Assembly (NCBI RefSeq): GCF_001591005.1 | Contig: NZ_BCTY01000010.1 | Coordinates: forward strand, 1 to 64,000 | Source: Sphingomonas sanguinis NBRC 13937 | GTDB taxonomy: Bacteria > Pseudomonadota > Alphaproteobacteria > Sphingomonadales > Sphingomonadaceae | Length of the DNA stretch: 64,000 nucleotides | Reading direction: 5' to 3' | Shown: piece by piece, positions 18,213 through 27,117 of the stretch | Layout of the letters: each line of letters opens with the position of its first letter | Numbering within the stretch: position 1 is the first letter of the stretch | Made by a program: the position numbers and the translations under genes | The notes under the pieces: model-generated | What the model was told of the DNA's origin: nothing | What the model saw: the letters and a program-made list of their open reading frames with translations, nothing else | Database searches by the model: none

Positions 18213-18271
18213 ATGACTGACCGCTACACCCTATCGATCAAAGATGCCCGCAAGGCTCTCGGCATTGGCCG
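18213..18271 (+). pseudogene. truncated HTH/excisionase-like gene
   Basis: The first 19-20 codons (MTDRYTLSIKDARKALGIGR) match the start of small helix-turn-helix proteins that accompany phage-type integrases, usually continuing to a recognition helix and an IGRR motif. The frame runs straight into the inverted repeat of the IS110-type element at 18272 and stops at 18308 in element sequence. No continuation is found on the far side of the element, so the rest of the gene has been lost. Confidence 0.5.
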
Positions 18272-18335
18272 TGACGTGATGGGTTGGACGGCCCCTGCAC
18301 CAGCGTAGCTGTGCAATGATGTGGTCGTTGAGCCA
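18272..18335 (+). repeat. left copy of 64-bp inverted repeat
   Basis: Begins TGACGTGATGGGTTGGACGG and ends with GGTCGTTGAGCCA. It is identical to the reverse complement of 19587-19650. It also creates the short shared peptide tail DVMGWTAPAPA at the end of both truncated frames that run into the element. Confidence 0.9.
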
Positions 18336-18352
18336 CGTCTAGGAGTCGATCC

Positions 18353-19321
18353 ATGCAGCAGGATGTCGTGACCGTCGGTGTCGATCTGGCGAAGAACGTG
18401 TTTCAGATCCACGCGATTGGTGCTGATGGAAAGGTGTTGGTGCGGCGGCAGCTCCGGCGCGGCAAGGTACTGAAGTTCTTCTCGTCGTTGCCGCCGTGCC
18501 TGGTAGGGATGGAGGCATGCGCGTCGGCGCACCATTGGGGCTGAGAGCTTTTAGCGCTGGGCCATGATGTCCGACTGATGCCGCCGGCCTATGTTAAGCC
18601 ATGCGTGAAACGCGGGAAGACCGACGCCGCGGATGCCGAGGCGATGTGCGAGGCTGTAACCCGGCCGACGATGAGGTTCGTGGCGGTAAAGAGCGTCGAT
18701 CAGCAGGCGGTGCTGATGCTCCACAAGACCCGTGATCTGCTGGTGCGACAGCGAACCGCACTGATCAATGCGCTGCGGGCACACCTGTCGGAGTACGGGA
18801 TCGTCACCAGCAAGGGGCCCGGCGGTGTCACCGCGCTCATGAAGCTCCTTCACGAGGGGCAAGAGAAGCTGCCAGCATATGCCCGGTCAGCGCTGCATAC
18901 TACCGGTGCTCAACTGCGATCGCTGGCAAGCGAGGTCAACCGGCTTGAGACACTGATCCTCGCCTGGCACCGTGCCGATGACACCAGCCGCCGGCTTGCG
19001 ACCATTCCCGGCATCGGTCCGATCACCGCGTCGGCGATCGCCGCGGCTGTACCCGATGCATCGCTATTCCGCTCCGGCGGAAAGGAGCGGCTTGGCGGCA
19101 TCAGCAAGCAGGGCGACGGGTACCTCCGCAAGCTGCTGGTCGTCGGCGCGACCGCGGTGATGCGTATGGCGCGCAAGGATGCCAGCCGACAGCCGTGGCT
19201 AGCGCGACTGCTCGAGCGCAAGCCGGTGAAAATCGCGACCGTCGGGCTCGCCAACAAGACAGCGCGCATCGCTTGGGCGGTGATGGCGCGCAAGGAGGTC
19301 TACGCGGCGGCTGCCGCGTGA
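18353..19321 (+). pseudogene. IS110-family transposase, nonsense mutation plus internal deletion
   Basis: The frame starts MQQDVVTVGVDLAKNVFQIH and keeps the RuvC-like DEDD residues (VGVDLAK, GMEACAS, KTDAADAEA). After EACASAHHWG the expected Arg codon CGA is TGA at 18542-18544; the frame continues normally beyond. In the C-terminal Tnp domain, IPGIGPITASAIAAAV is present, but SLFRSGG runs directly into KERLGGISKQGD. About 18 residues that relatives have at this point (the segment with W-L-G-L and the SGGK serine) are missing at about 19075. That segment carries the serine reported as catalytic in the family. The gene is therefore not expected to be active. Confidence 0.85.
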
Positions 19322-19586
19322 CCGCTGTCCTCGCCGACCGCAGAGCAGCCGACAGGATGGTGTAAGGGCAGCTGAATGGTGATGACAAACCGGTCAGACC
19401 GGGGATCGAACAAACCCAGGGGAGCAGAGCGCTTCGAGCGCGATGACGTGATTAGGGATCCGATCCGCGGACTTCATCAGGGCCAGCAGCCATGAGGTGC
19501 TGCACGAACAGGCCGAACCCATGGATGCACCCGACCGGTGCTCATCGCCGCACGAAAGCTCTTGCACCGCAGGGGTCGTCCACACA
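19322..19586 (+). ncRNA. candidate bridge-RNA-like noncoding region of the IS110-type element
   Basis: Between the transposase stop and the right inverted repeat lie 265 bases without a convincing frame. They contain short hairpin-forming stretches: CCGGT-CAG-ACCGG at 19390-19402 and CGCTTCGAGCG around 19430. IS1111-type elements are known to carry their bridge RNA downstream of the transposase gene, and this is the only place it would fit here. I see no direct proof of transcription, and the transposase is dead, so the RNA may be a remnant. Confidence 0.35.
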
Positions 19587-19650
19587 TGGCTCAACGACCA
19601 CATCATTGCACAGCTACGCTGGTGCAGGGGCCGTCCAACCCATCACGTCA
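19587..19650 (-). repeat. right copy of 64-bp inverted repeat
   Basis: Exact reverse complement of 18272-18335. Outside it, the sequence (GCCGCCCTCCCC) shows no direct repeat of the left flank and no continuation of the HTH gene broken on the left, so either insertion was followed by a deletion or the right side comes from another copy. Confidence 0.9.
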
Positions 19651-20052
19651 GCCGCCCTCCCCTTCGCCGCGAGGCCCCAGAAGCAGACATGCGCTCCATC
19701 TGGACGGCTCACCAATTCCAGCCGTTCGTTAATTGCGGCCGATGCCCCCATCGAATCTCGTACACCTCTTCCGCCTTGATTGATTTGATCCGCCATGCAG
19801 CAACCGTCGCGCGGTTCCGTTCGCCTAAGGTGATCTTGCGCCCGGGTGCTGTCGAAGCAACTGCACATGGCTGATTGAAGACGTGTTTCTTCCCCGTTTA
19901 CCTACTGTTTAGCAGTCAACCGGAGGATGATCCCAGAAACACCAGGCAAGTTTGCGGCACTGACAGCGATGCGTGCATAGCTCAGGCGACCGAAATGGCC
20001 ACACAGCGCTGCTCTGGAGCAAGCCGGTACGTCGGTTCGACGATAACCCAAT
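19651..20052. other. 402-bp region without a clear gene
   Basis: Between the IS110-type element and the end of the ABC permease gene. Both strands have short open frames (for example minus strand 19796-19651, beginning MADQINQGGRGVRDS and cut by the element) but none resembles a family I know and none has a good ribosome site. It is probably gene debris of the mobile region. The host-like composition returns at about 20050. Confidence 0.4.
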
Positions 20053-22461
20053 CTATTCATAGCGCAGCGCCCGCGTCGGCTCGGCGCGGGCGACGCGCAA
20101 TGCCTGCCCCGCTACCGTTGCCGCAGCAATCGCCACCGCCGCGGCGCCGGCCGCGACGAAGAATAGCGGGGATAGTGCGATCCGGTCGGCGAACGCGGCC
20201 AGCCACTGTCGCATGGCATAATAAGCGATCGGCGCCGCCAGCACCGTCCCCACCAGCACCGGCCGCAGGAACTGCCCGATCAGGAGCCGCAACACCTCGG
20301 CGGTCGAGGCGCCCAGCGTCTTTCTGATCCCGATTTCCTTGACCCGCCGCGCCGTGTCGAACGCAGCGAGCCCGTACAGGCCGACGCACGCGATGACGAC
20401 GGCCAGCACCGCGCCCATCGCGAAGAGCCGCATACGCTGGGCGTCCTCGCGGATATATTCCTCATACCGCGCCTGCTCGACCGTTTTCGCCTCGAAGGGC
20501 ACGGTCGCCGCCTGCCGGTGCCAGACCCGTTCGATCGCCGCCAGCGTCGCGCCGGTCGCACCGGTGTAGCGGACGAAGCCGACCGCATGGTCCGGCGGCT
20601 CGTGTCGCCAGATATACATCATCGCATCCTCGCCGTTCCTCGGCCCGTTGAAGCGCAGATTGTCGATCACGCCGACGACCTGGGACTCTTTTTCGGTGTC
20701 ATCCAGCGACTTGCCCACGACCTTTTCCGGCGCACCGAGGCCCAGCTTGCGCACCGCTGCGGCATTGAGGATCACGTTGCTGAACATGATCACTCCGGGG
20801 CGCGACTTCGCGCCGCTGTCGTCGCCGCCGAAGCGCGGGTCGAAATCGCGCCCGGCGATCAACCGCGCGCCGATCAGCTTCAGGAAATGGTCGCCGACCT
20901 GCGTGAAACTGATCGATAGCGGCGCCTTCGCGCCATTCGGGCTCTTGAGCGTGCGAATGGCATAGGTGCCTCCCGCTGGCGTGAAGCTGCTATACGATAC
21001 CGCGGTCACGCCCGGTACGGCGCGGATCGCCTCGAGCAGCCGCAGCCGCCGTCCGGGGTCGAGCGCCTGGTCGCCCAGCGACGGGATCAGCAGCAGCCCG
21101 CGTTGGTCGAACCCCAGATCGGCCGAGCGGACATGCCAGGTTTGCGCGACCAGGATCGCGGTGCCCGCGCCCAGCGCCGCGGCGATGGCGAATTGCAGTA
21201 CGACGAGCGTCTGGCGCAGCCGCGCCCCCGCCCGGCCGCCCCCCGGCGCCCGCGTCGAGGCGAGCACCGCGGCCGGGCGGAAACGCGACAGCAGCAGCGC
21301 GGGATAGAGGCCCGCCATCACCCCCGTACCGATCACCAGCAGCACCAGCGGCAGTAGGATCGACTGCGCGCCGCCGTAATGGATCGCGAGTGCCGTGCCA
21401 CCCGCCGCGTTGATCGCGGGCAGCGCCAGTTCCGCCAGCGCCAGCCCGACCAGCCCGGCCAGCGCGGCGGCGGCGATCGATTCGCCCAGGAACTGCACCA
21501 CCAGCGCGCGCCGGGTCGCGCCCAGCACCTTGCGCATCGCGACCTCGCGCGCCCGCAATCCGGCGCGGGCCGTGGCGAGATTGACGTAATTGACCAGCGC
21601 GATCAGCAGCGTGACGATCCCGATCGCCCCCAGCGTCGTCACCACCGTCCGCGACGAGGATTGCTGGAGATGCAGCGACGACAGCGGCACGAACTGGAGC
21701 GTCGCTTTCGTCCCCGTCATCGCCTCGGGGATCGGGTGGCGGCGTATGAGCGCTGGCATGTCCGCCTCCAGCCGCTTGGCCGCCGCCGCGTCCGGCAGTT
21801 GCACTAGCACAGACGACCCGCCAAAGCCCCAGCCGTCCTTCGCCGGATCGGGCGCCGCGATCGGCACGAACAGGTCCGCCGTGAAGTCGGTATCCGGCGG
21901 CAGGTCGCGCAGCACCGCAGCAACGAGGACATCGACGCGCTTGCCGGCCGAGGTGAAGCTCAGCGTCCGGCCGACCGCATTGGCGGTGCCGCCGAAATAG
22001 GTGCGCGCCATCGCCTCGGTGATCGCGGCCTTATTCGCCATGGTCATCGCCCGCACCGGATCGCCCGCAACCGCCGGATAGGGCATCAGCCGGAAGAAGG
22101 ACGGATCGACGCGCATCAGTTCCTTCGCGACCGCGCCCTGGCCGTTGCGGACGCTAACCGTTTCGGTCTTGAACCGCGTCGCCCTGATCTCCGGCCTTTC
22201 GCTTTGCAGGAACGGGACGAACTGGTCCGCCGTCGACGGGTTGTCGAAACCGTCGGGATAGTCGGGCAGGACGATGTGGCTGTGCACCATCCACAGCCGG
22301 TCACTGCCCGGTACCCAGCGGCCGTATTGCGTCTCGAACCGGACGAACAGGAACAGCACTAGGAACACCGCGATGCCGAGCGCGAGCCCGCCGATATTGA
22401 GGGTCGCATAGAGCCGGTGCCGGGCCAGCGAGCGGTAGAGCGAGGTGAGGATGGAGGACAT
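20053..22461 (-). CDS. MacB-like ABC transporter permease (second copy)
   Basis: An 802-aa permease with two MacB_PCD-FtsX units. The first helix is LNIGGLALGIAVFLVLFLFVRFET. Helices around residues 285-440 contain the FtsX signature LINYVNLATARAGLRAREVAMRKVLGA in similar form (ALVNYVNLATAR...MRKVLGA), and the C-terminal set repeats it (GLYGLAAFDTARRVKEIGIRKTLGAS). The C-terminus RVARAEPTRALRYE is almost that of its neighbour, so the two genes are paralogues. There is no ATPase domain; the ATPase is the separate gene at 25013. It lies 12 bases behind the other permease and is the last gene of the export operon. Confidence 0.9.
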   Translation of the reverse strand: MSSILTSLYRSLARHRLYATLNIGGLALGIAVFLVLFLFVRFETQYGRWVPGSDRLWMVHSHIVLPDYPDGFDNPSTADQFVPFLQSERPEIRATRFKTETVSVRNGQGAVAKELMRVDPSFFRLMPYPAVAGDPVRAMTMANKAAITEAMARTYFGGTANAVGRTLSFTSAGKRVDVLVAAVLRDLPPDTDFTADLFVPIAAPDPAKDGWGFGGSSVLVQLPDAAAAKRLEADMPALIRRHPIPEAMTGTKATLQFVPLSSLHLQQSSSRTVVTTLGAIGIVTLLIALVNYVNLATARAGLRAREVAMRKVLGATRRALVVQFLGESIAAAALAGLVGLALAELALPAINAAGGTALAIHYGGAQSILLPLVLLVIGTGVMAGLYPALLLSRFRPAAVLASTRAPGGGRAGARLRQTLVVLQFAIAAALGAGTAILVAQTWHVRSADLGFDQRGLLLIPSLGDQALDPGRRLRLLEAIRAVPGVTAVSYSSFTPAGGTYAIRTLKSPNGAKAPLSISFTQVGDHFLKLIGARLIAGRDFDPRFGGDDSGAKSRPGVIMFSNVILNAAAVRKLGLGAPEKVVGKSLDDTEKESQVVGVIDNLRFNGPRNGEDAMMYIWRHEPPDHAVGFVRYTGATGATLAAIERVWHRQAATVPFEAKTVEQARYEEYIREDAQRMRLFAMGAVLAVVIACVGLYGLAAFDTARRVKEIGIRKTLGASTAEVLRLLIGQFLRPVLVGTVLAAPIAYYAMRQWLAAFADRIALSPLFFVAAGAAAVAIAAATVAGQALRVARAEPTRALRYE

Positions 22462-22473
22462 GGCGCGTTCCCC

Positions 22474-24891
22474 TTATTCGTAGCGCAGCGCGTGAGCGGG
22501 CTCGGCGCGGGCGACCCGCCAGGACTGTGCGAAGATCGTCGCCGTGGCGATGACGACCGCGACCAGCGCGACGCCGAGGAAGACCAGCGGTGACAGCGCG
22601 ATGCGATCGTCGAACCCGCCCAGCCAGCGCCGCATCGCGACGAAGGCGATCGGCCAGGCGATGAGGTTGGCGAGCACGACCGGCCGCATGAACTGCCCGA
22701 TCAGCAGGCGCAGCACGTCGGCGGTCGAGGCGCCCAGCGTCTTCCTGATGCCGATCTCCTTGATCCGCCGCGCCGTGTCGAAAGCGGCAAGGCCGTAAAG
22801 GCCGATACAGCCGATCAGTACAGCCAGCACTGCGCCGATGGTGAACAGGTTCGCGCGCTGTGCGTCTTGCTGGTAATAGGCGCGGTAGAGATTTTCCTCG
22901 ACGGAGCGTCCCCCGAAGGGAACCGCCGGTGCGACGCGCTTCCACATCGCTTCCACCGCATCGCGAAAGGCATGGGGAGCTCCGCTATAGCGGACGATCG
23001 CGAAGGCACTGGGGAACGGCTTGCTTTCGTAACGATAGACGATGCCGCCAACCACTTCGCGGGGACCACGGAAGCGCAAGTCGTCGACAACCCCGATGAT
23101 CGTCTGAGTCCCGTTGCCCAGCATCGTCTTGCCGATGGCGGTAGCCGGATCGCTGAAGCCCAGATCCGCGGCCGCCGTGCGGTTGATGACGACGCCGTAG
23201 GGCGTCTTGCTACCCCGCTGATGGACGGAAAAGTCGTCAGCGGGACGGGCACGGTCGAACAGCCGCCCTGCGATCAACCGAGCGCCGAATGTTTCAAAAT
23301 AGCGATCGCCGGTCGCGACGTGCATCATCGACCGACCACTGCTTTCGGGCTTCCCCGCCAGATACATGACCGTGTTGTTGGTCATGTCCTGACTGCCAGG
23401 CGCATTCTGGGCCGACGTCACCGAGGACACACCAGGCAGAGCCGCCAAAGCGCGCAGAACGTCGGCGCGCTGCGCATCGTCGACGAACTCGAACGAGTGG
23501 ACGATGAACAGGCTGTCCCGCTGAAATCCCAGATCGGCGTCGCGGACATGGGCGGCCTGCGCCAGCATCGTCGCGGTGCTGATGCCAAAGGCGATCGCGA
23601 TCGCGAACTGGCCGACGACGAGAGCCGCGCGCAGTCGCGCCCCAGCGCGCCCGCCACCCGGCGCGCGGGCGGAGGCGAGTACCGCCGAGGGTTGGAACCG
23701 GGCGAGCACCAGGGCGGGATAGATTCCGGCGACAAGCCCGACGGTCAGCACCATGAGGAGGAGCGGCGGCAGAATCGATCCCGCGCCAAGATAATGGACC
23801 GCCAGCGTCGTTCCGCCCGCGGCATTGACCAGCGGCAGCGACAGTTCCGCAAGGGCGAGGCCGAGCACGGCGGCGAGCGCGACCGTGGCCACCGCTTCAG
23901 TCATAAACTGGCGCATGAGTGCCGCGCGCGTTCCGCCGAGCACCTTGCGGATGGCCACCTCCCGGGCGCGCAGGCCTGAGCGGGCGGTGGCGAGGTTCAC
24001 GTAATTGACGATCGCGATCACCAAGGTGAGCAGCCCGACGACGCCGAGGGTCGTCACCGCCGCCCGATCGGCAGGATCGTACAGGTGATTGTCGACCAGC
24101 GGGCGCAGCGACTGCTGCCATTGGCCCGGCTTGATATCGCCCGCGGCAAAGACGTGGCGCTTGGCGAACTCGCCAAGCTCGCCCTCAAAGGCATGGGCCG
24201 CAGCCGCGTCGGGGAAGCGCAGGATGGTGGTCAGGGACGTGCTGCCCCAATGCTCGAACCATTCGTTGGCGAACCGCGCGGGGACCAGCTGTACATAGAT
24301 GTCGTCCTGCACGCTGCTGTCGTCGCGCATGTTCTCGATTACGGCGCCGACGCGATAGGTCAGCATCTTGTCCTCGACGGCGAAGGTGATGGTGCGCCCG
24401 ATCGCTGGCTCGCTGCCGAAATATTTTGCCGCAACCTCCTGCGTGATGACGGCGGCGTCCGGGTCCGCCAGCGCCTTGACCGGATCGCCCGATATGGCCG
24501 GAAAGCGGAGCAGCGCGAAGAAGTTCGCGTCGACGGCCGCCAGCGCCTCGCTGGTCACGTTGTTGCCCTGATGGACAATCGCGTTGCGCTGGAACAGGCG
24601 CGTTCCCACTAAGTTCGGATAATCCGCCTTTAAATGCGTCCATTCCCCCCCCATCGTGTACGGCGAAGGCGTGTCCGACAGGCCCGGCATGAAATAGCGT
24701 TCCTGGATGATGTAGAGCTTGTCCGCCCCGGGCATGAACCGATCATAGCCCGTCTCGAACCGGACATAGAGGAACAGCACCAGGAACACCGCGATACCCA
24801 GCGCCAGCCCGCCGATGTTGAGCAGGGCGAACAGGCGGTGGCGGGTGAGCGAGCGGTAGAAGCTGAGCAGCGCGGAGGCCGGAAAGGACAT
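22474..24891 (-). CDS. MacB-like ABC transporter permease (first copy)
   Basis: An 805-aa permease with the same double MacB_PCD-FtsX layout as the following gene. ATG 24891 has AGGTGA about 5 bases before it and begins MSFPASALLSFYRSLTRHRL; the open frame extends upstream through the small ORF and the ATPase gene only as a shadow. The membrane segments LLNIGGLALGIAVFLVLFLY, the FtsX signature (NYVNLATARSGLRAREVAIR) and the repeated C-terminal signature (GLYGLAAFDTARRIKEIGIR) are clear. It probably forms a hetero- or homodimer moving a peptide or lipid-like substrate across or out of the inner membrane. Confidence 0.9.
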   Translation of the reverse strand: MSFPASALLSFYRSLTRHRLFALLNIGGLALGIAVFLVLFLYVRFETGYDRFMPGADKLYIIQERYFMPGLSDTPSPYTMGGEWTHLKADYPNLVGTRLFQRNAIVHQGNNVTSEALAAVDANFFALLRFPAISGDPVKALADPDAAVITQEVAAKYFGSEPAIGRTITFAVEDKMLTYRVGAVIENMRDDSSVQDDIYVQLVPARFANEWFEHWGSTSLTTILRFPDAAAAHAFEGELGEFAKRHVFAAGDIKPGQWQQSLRPLVDNHLYDPADRAAVTTLGVVGLLTLVIAIVNYVNLATARSGLRAREVAIRKVLGGTRAALMRQFMTEAVATVALAAVLGLALAELSLPLVNAAGGTTLAVHYLGAGSILPPLLLMVLTVGLVAGIYPALVLARFQPSAVLASARAPGGGRAGARLRAALVVGQFAIAIAFGISTATMLAQAAHVRDADLGFQRDSLFIVHSFEFVDDAQRADVLRALAALPGVSSVTSAQNAPGSQDMTNNTVMYLAGKPESSGRSMMHVATGDRYFETFGARLIAGRLFDRARPADDFSVHQRGSKTPYGVVINRTAAADLGFSDPATAIGKTMLGNGTQTIIGVVDDLRFRGPREVVGGIVYRYESKPFPSAFAIVRYSGAPHAFRDAVEAMWKRVAPAVPFGGRSVEENLYRAYYQQDAQRANLFTIGAVLAVLIGCIGLYGLAAFDTARRIKEIGIRKTLGASTADVLRLLIGQFMRPVVLANLIAWPIAFVAMRRWLGGFDDRIALSPLVFLGVALVAVVIATATIFAQSWRVARAEPAHALRYE

Positions 24892-24902
24892 GGCGATCAC
24901 CT

Positions 24903-25012
24903 TCAGGCGGCGGGCTTGGTCTGCGCGACGACGCGCAGCACCAGCAGCAGGACGAGGAGCAGCAGCACGACGATAAGACCGTCGTTGCGTGCAGGCGCGG
25001 CGCGGCGGAGCA

Positions 25013-25013
<1 letters not shown>
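24903..25013 (-). CDS. 36-aa single-helix membrane peptide coupled to the ABC genes
   Basis: ATG 25013-25011 overlaps the ATPase stop by one base (TGATG). The frame encodes MLRRAAPARNDGLIVVLLLL, continues as a Val/Leu-rich helix and ends RVVAQTKPAA, stopping at 24903-24905, 11 bases before the permease start. The positive N-terminus and one helix suggest an inner-membrane protein with its N-terminus inside. The coupling and the lack of any other use of this gap support a real gene. No family is recognised; it could be a transporter accessory peptide. Confidence 0.6.
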
Positions 25014-25693
<680 letters not shown>

Positions 25694-25701
25694 GGCGGTT
25701 C

Positions 25702-26988
25702 CTATCGGATGATGAGGGTCTGGTAGGGGGCGTAGGTGGTGAGGGGGGTGATCACGATGCGCTCGCCGGGGGCCAGGCCGCCGGTGACTTCGACCTGGTC
25801 GGGATTGCGGCGGCCGGTCTGGATCGTGCGGCGCACCGCGCGGCCGTCGCCGTCCATCACGAAGGCGGTGGTGCCGCCCGCATCCAACCAGCCGCCTGCG
25901 GGCGCGACGATCGCCGGCCGGTCGGCGCCGAGGACGAGGCGCGTGTCGAGCGTCTGCCCCCGGTTGAGGCCGGCTGGCACCGCGCCGTCGAAGCCGAGTT
26001 CGACGCGAAACCGCCCCTCGGTCACCTGCGGCAGGATGCGGATGACGTGCAGCGGATAGCTTTTGCCGTCGAGGTCGGCGCGTGCGGCCAGTCCGGTGCG
26101 GACGCGGCCGAGATAGAATTGATCGACGTCGGCGACGAGCTTCCACTGCCCCTCGGAATCGATCTGGCCGACCGTGTCGCCCGGCTTGATCATCTGCCCT
26201 GGCTGAATGGTGAAGGCGGTCAGCCGCCCGGCGACCGGCGCGTGCAGTGTCAGCGCGGCGAGGCTGGCGCGGACCATGGCCAGGCTTTCGCGCAGTTCGC
26301 GCGCGGTCGCGGCGATCCCGCGCGACTGGTCGGCCAGCGTACCGTTCGCCTGGGCCTGGCCGCTCGCTAGCGCGGCGACGCGGCTCTGCTGATAGACGAC
26401 CTCTTCGCGGAGCGGATCAATCGCCGCTGCGGTGACGAAGCCCTTCTCGAACAGCGTCTGCTTCTGGCGCAGAACGCCTTGCGCCTTGGAAAGCGCGTTG
26501 CGCGCATCGGCAAGGTCGCGCGCCGAGTCCTGCCGGGTGCGCTGCACGGACAATTCGGCACCGCTATTGGCGCTCAGCTGGCCGATGATCCCCGCCGAGC
26601 GGCTTGCGACATCGAGTTCGAGGCTGGGGTTGGACAGGCGCGCCAGCGGGGTGCCCGCCGCGACCATCGTGCCGTCGCTGGCGATCGGTTCGGCGACCGC
26701 GCCGCCCTGTTGCGCGGTGACGAAGACGGTGCGCAAAGGGGCGACTTCGGCGCGCAGCGGTACGAAGTCGCGAAACGCCTCGCGCGTGACGGTGCCGGTG
26801 CGGATCGCCTGCGCATCGACCGCCAGGCTGTTGCCGCCCGGCATCAGCCACCACAGGAGGAGCGCGCCGGCGAGCACCGCCACGCCGATCGAGACGCGCA
26901 CGATCAGCTTGCGCCTTTTGCGCCCCGGACGTTCGATCCGCCGGTCCATGCCCGCGCCGCTGATCGTGGAGGAAGATGTGTCGACCAT
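25702..26988 (-). CDS. HlyD/MacA-type periplasmic adaptor
   Basis: A 428-aa membrane fusion protein. One N-terminal anchor (LIVRVSIGVAVLAGALLLWWL, residues 28-48) is followed by a lipoyl/barrel-sandwich half (EPIASDGTMVAAGTPLARL), a long helical hairpin around residues 140-225, the second lipoyl half (LTLHAPVAGRLTAFTIQPGQMI) and beta-barrel/membrane-proximal domains. It would link the ABC permeases to an outer-membrane channel, but no outer-membrane factor gene lies in this operon. It is the first gene of the minus-strand operon and faces the response regulator gene across about 130 bases. Confidence 0.88.
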   Translation of the reverse strand: MVDTSSSTISGAGMDRRIERPGRKRRKLIVRVSIGVAVLAGALLLWWLMPGGNSLAVDAQAIRTGTVTREAFRDFVPLRAEVAPLRTVFVTAQQGGAVAEPIASDGTMVAAGTPLARLSNPSLELDVASRSAGIIGQLSANSGAELSVQRTRQDSARDLADARNALSKAQGVLRQKQTLFEKGFVTAAAIDPLREEVVYQQSRVAALASGQAQANGTLADQSRGIAATARELRESLAMVRASLAALTLHAPVAGRLTAFTIQPGQMIKPGDTVGQIDSEGQWKLVADVDQFYLGRVRTGLAARADLDGKSYPLHVIRILPQVTEGRFRVELGFDGAVPAGLNRGQTLDTRLVLGADRPAIVAPAGGWLDAGGTTAFVMDGDGRAVRRTIQTGRRNPDQVEVTGGLAPGERIVITPLTTYAPYQTLIIR

Positions 26989-27117
26989 GCGGGCAGTGTA
27001 GCCCGGACACCATCGATCATCCTAAGTCACTGGTCCGACATGCACTTTTACAAAATGCCGGCCGCCCCCCGGAAAGCCCTTGCAGCGACTGTCCATTTCC
27101 GAACAGGTCTCTATGCT

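Larger units (their letters stand above)
18272..19650 (+). mobile_element. IS110-family (IS1111-like) element with 64-bp terminal inverted repeats
   Basis: The stretch 18272-18335 is the exact reverse complement of 19587-19650 (64 of 64 bases). The similarity continues with mismatches for a few bases inward. Between them lie a decayed IS110-type transposase gene (18353-19321) and 265 bases of non-coding sequence. Only 17 bases separate the left repeat from the transposase start, so the noncoding (bridge-RNA-like) region would be downstream, as in the IS1111 group. Long perfect terminal repeats are not typical of IS110 elements, which have none or short subterminal ones. The edges are defined only by the repeats. 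Confidence 0.7.

Noticed and set aside
16557..19650. Composite transposon made of the IS630 and IS110-type elements
   Set aside because: They are of different families with different ends and enclose only remnants of the integrase module.
19497..19874. 125-codon plus-strand frame across the right inverted repeat
   Set aside because: It crosses the element boundary, so it cannot be an ancestral gene, and shows no family feature.
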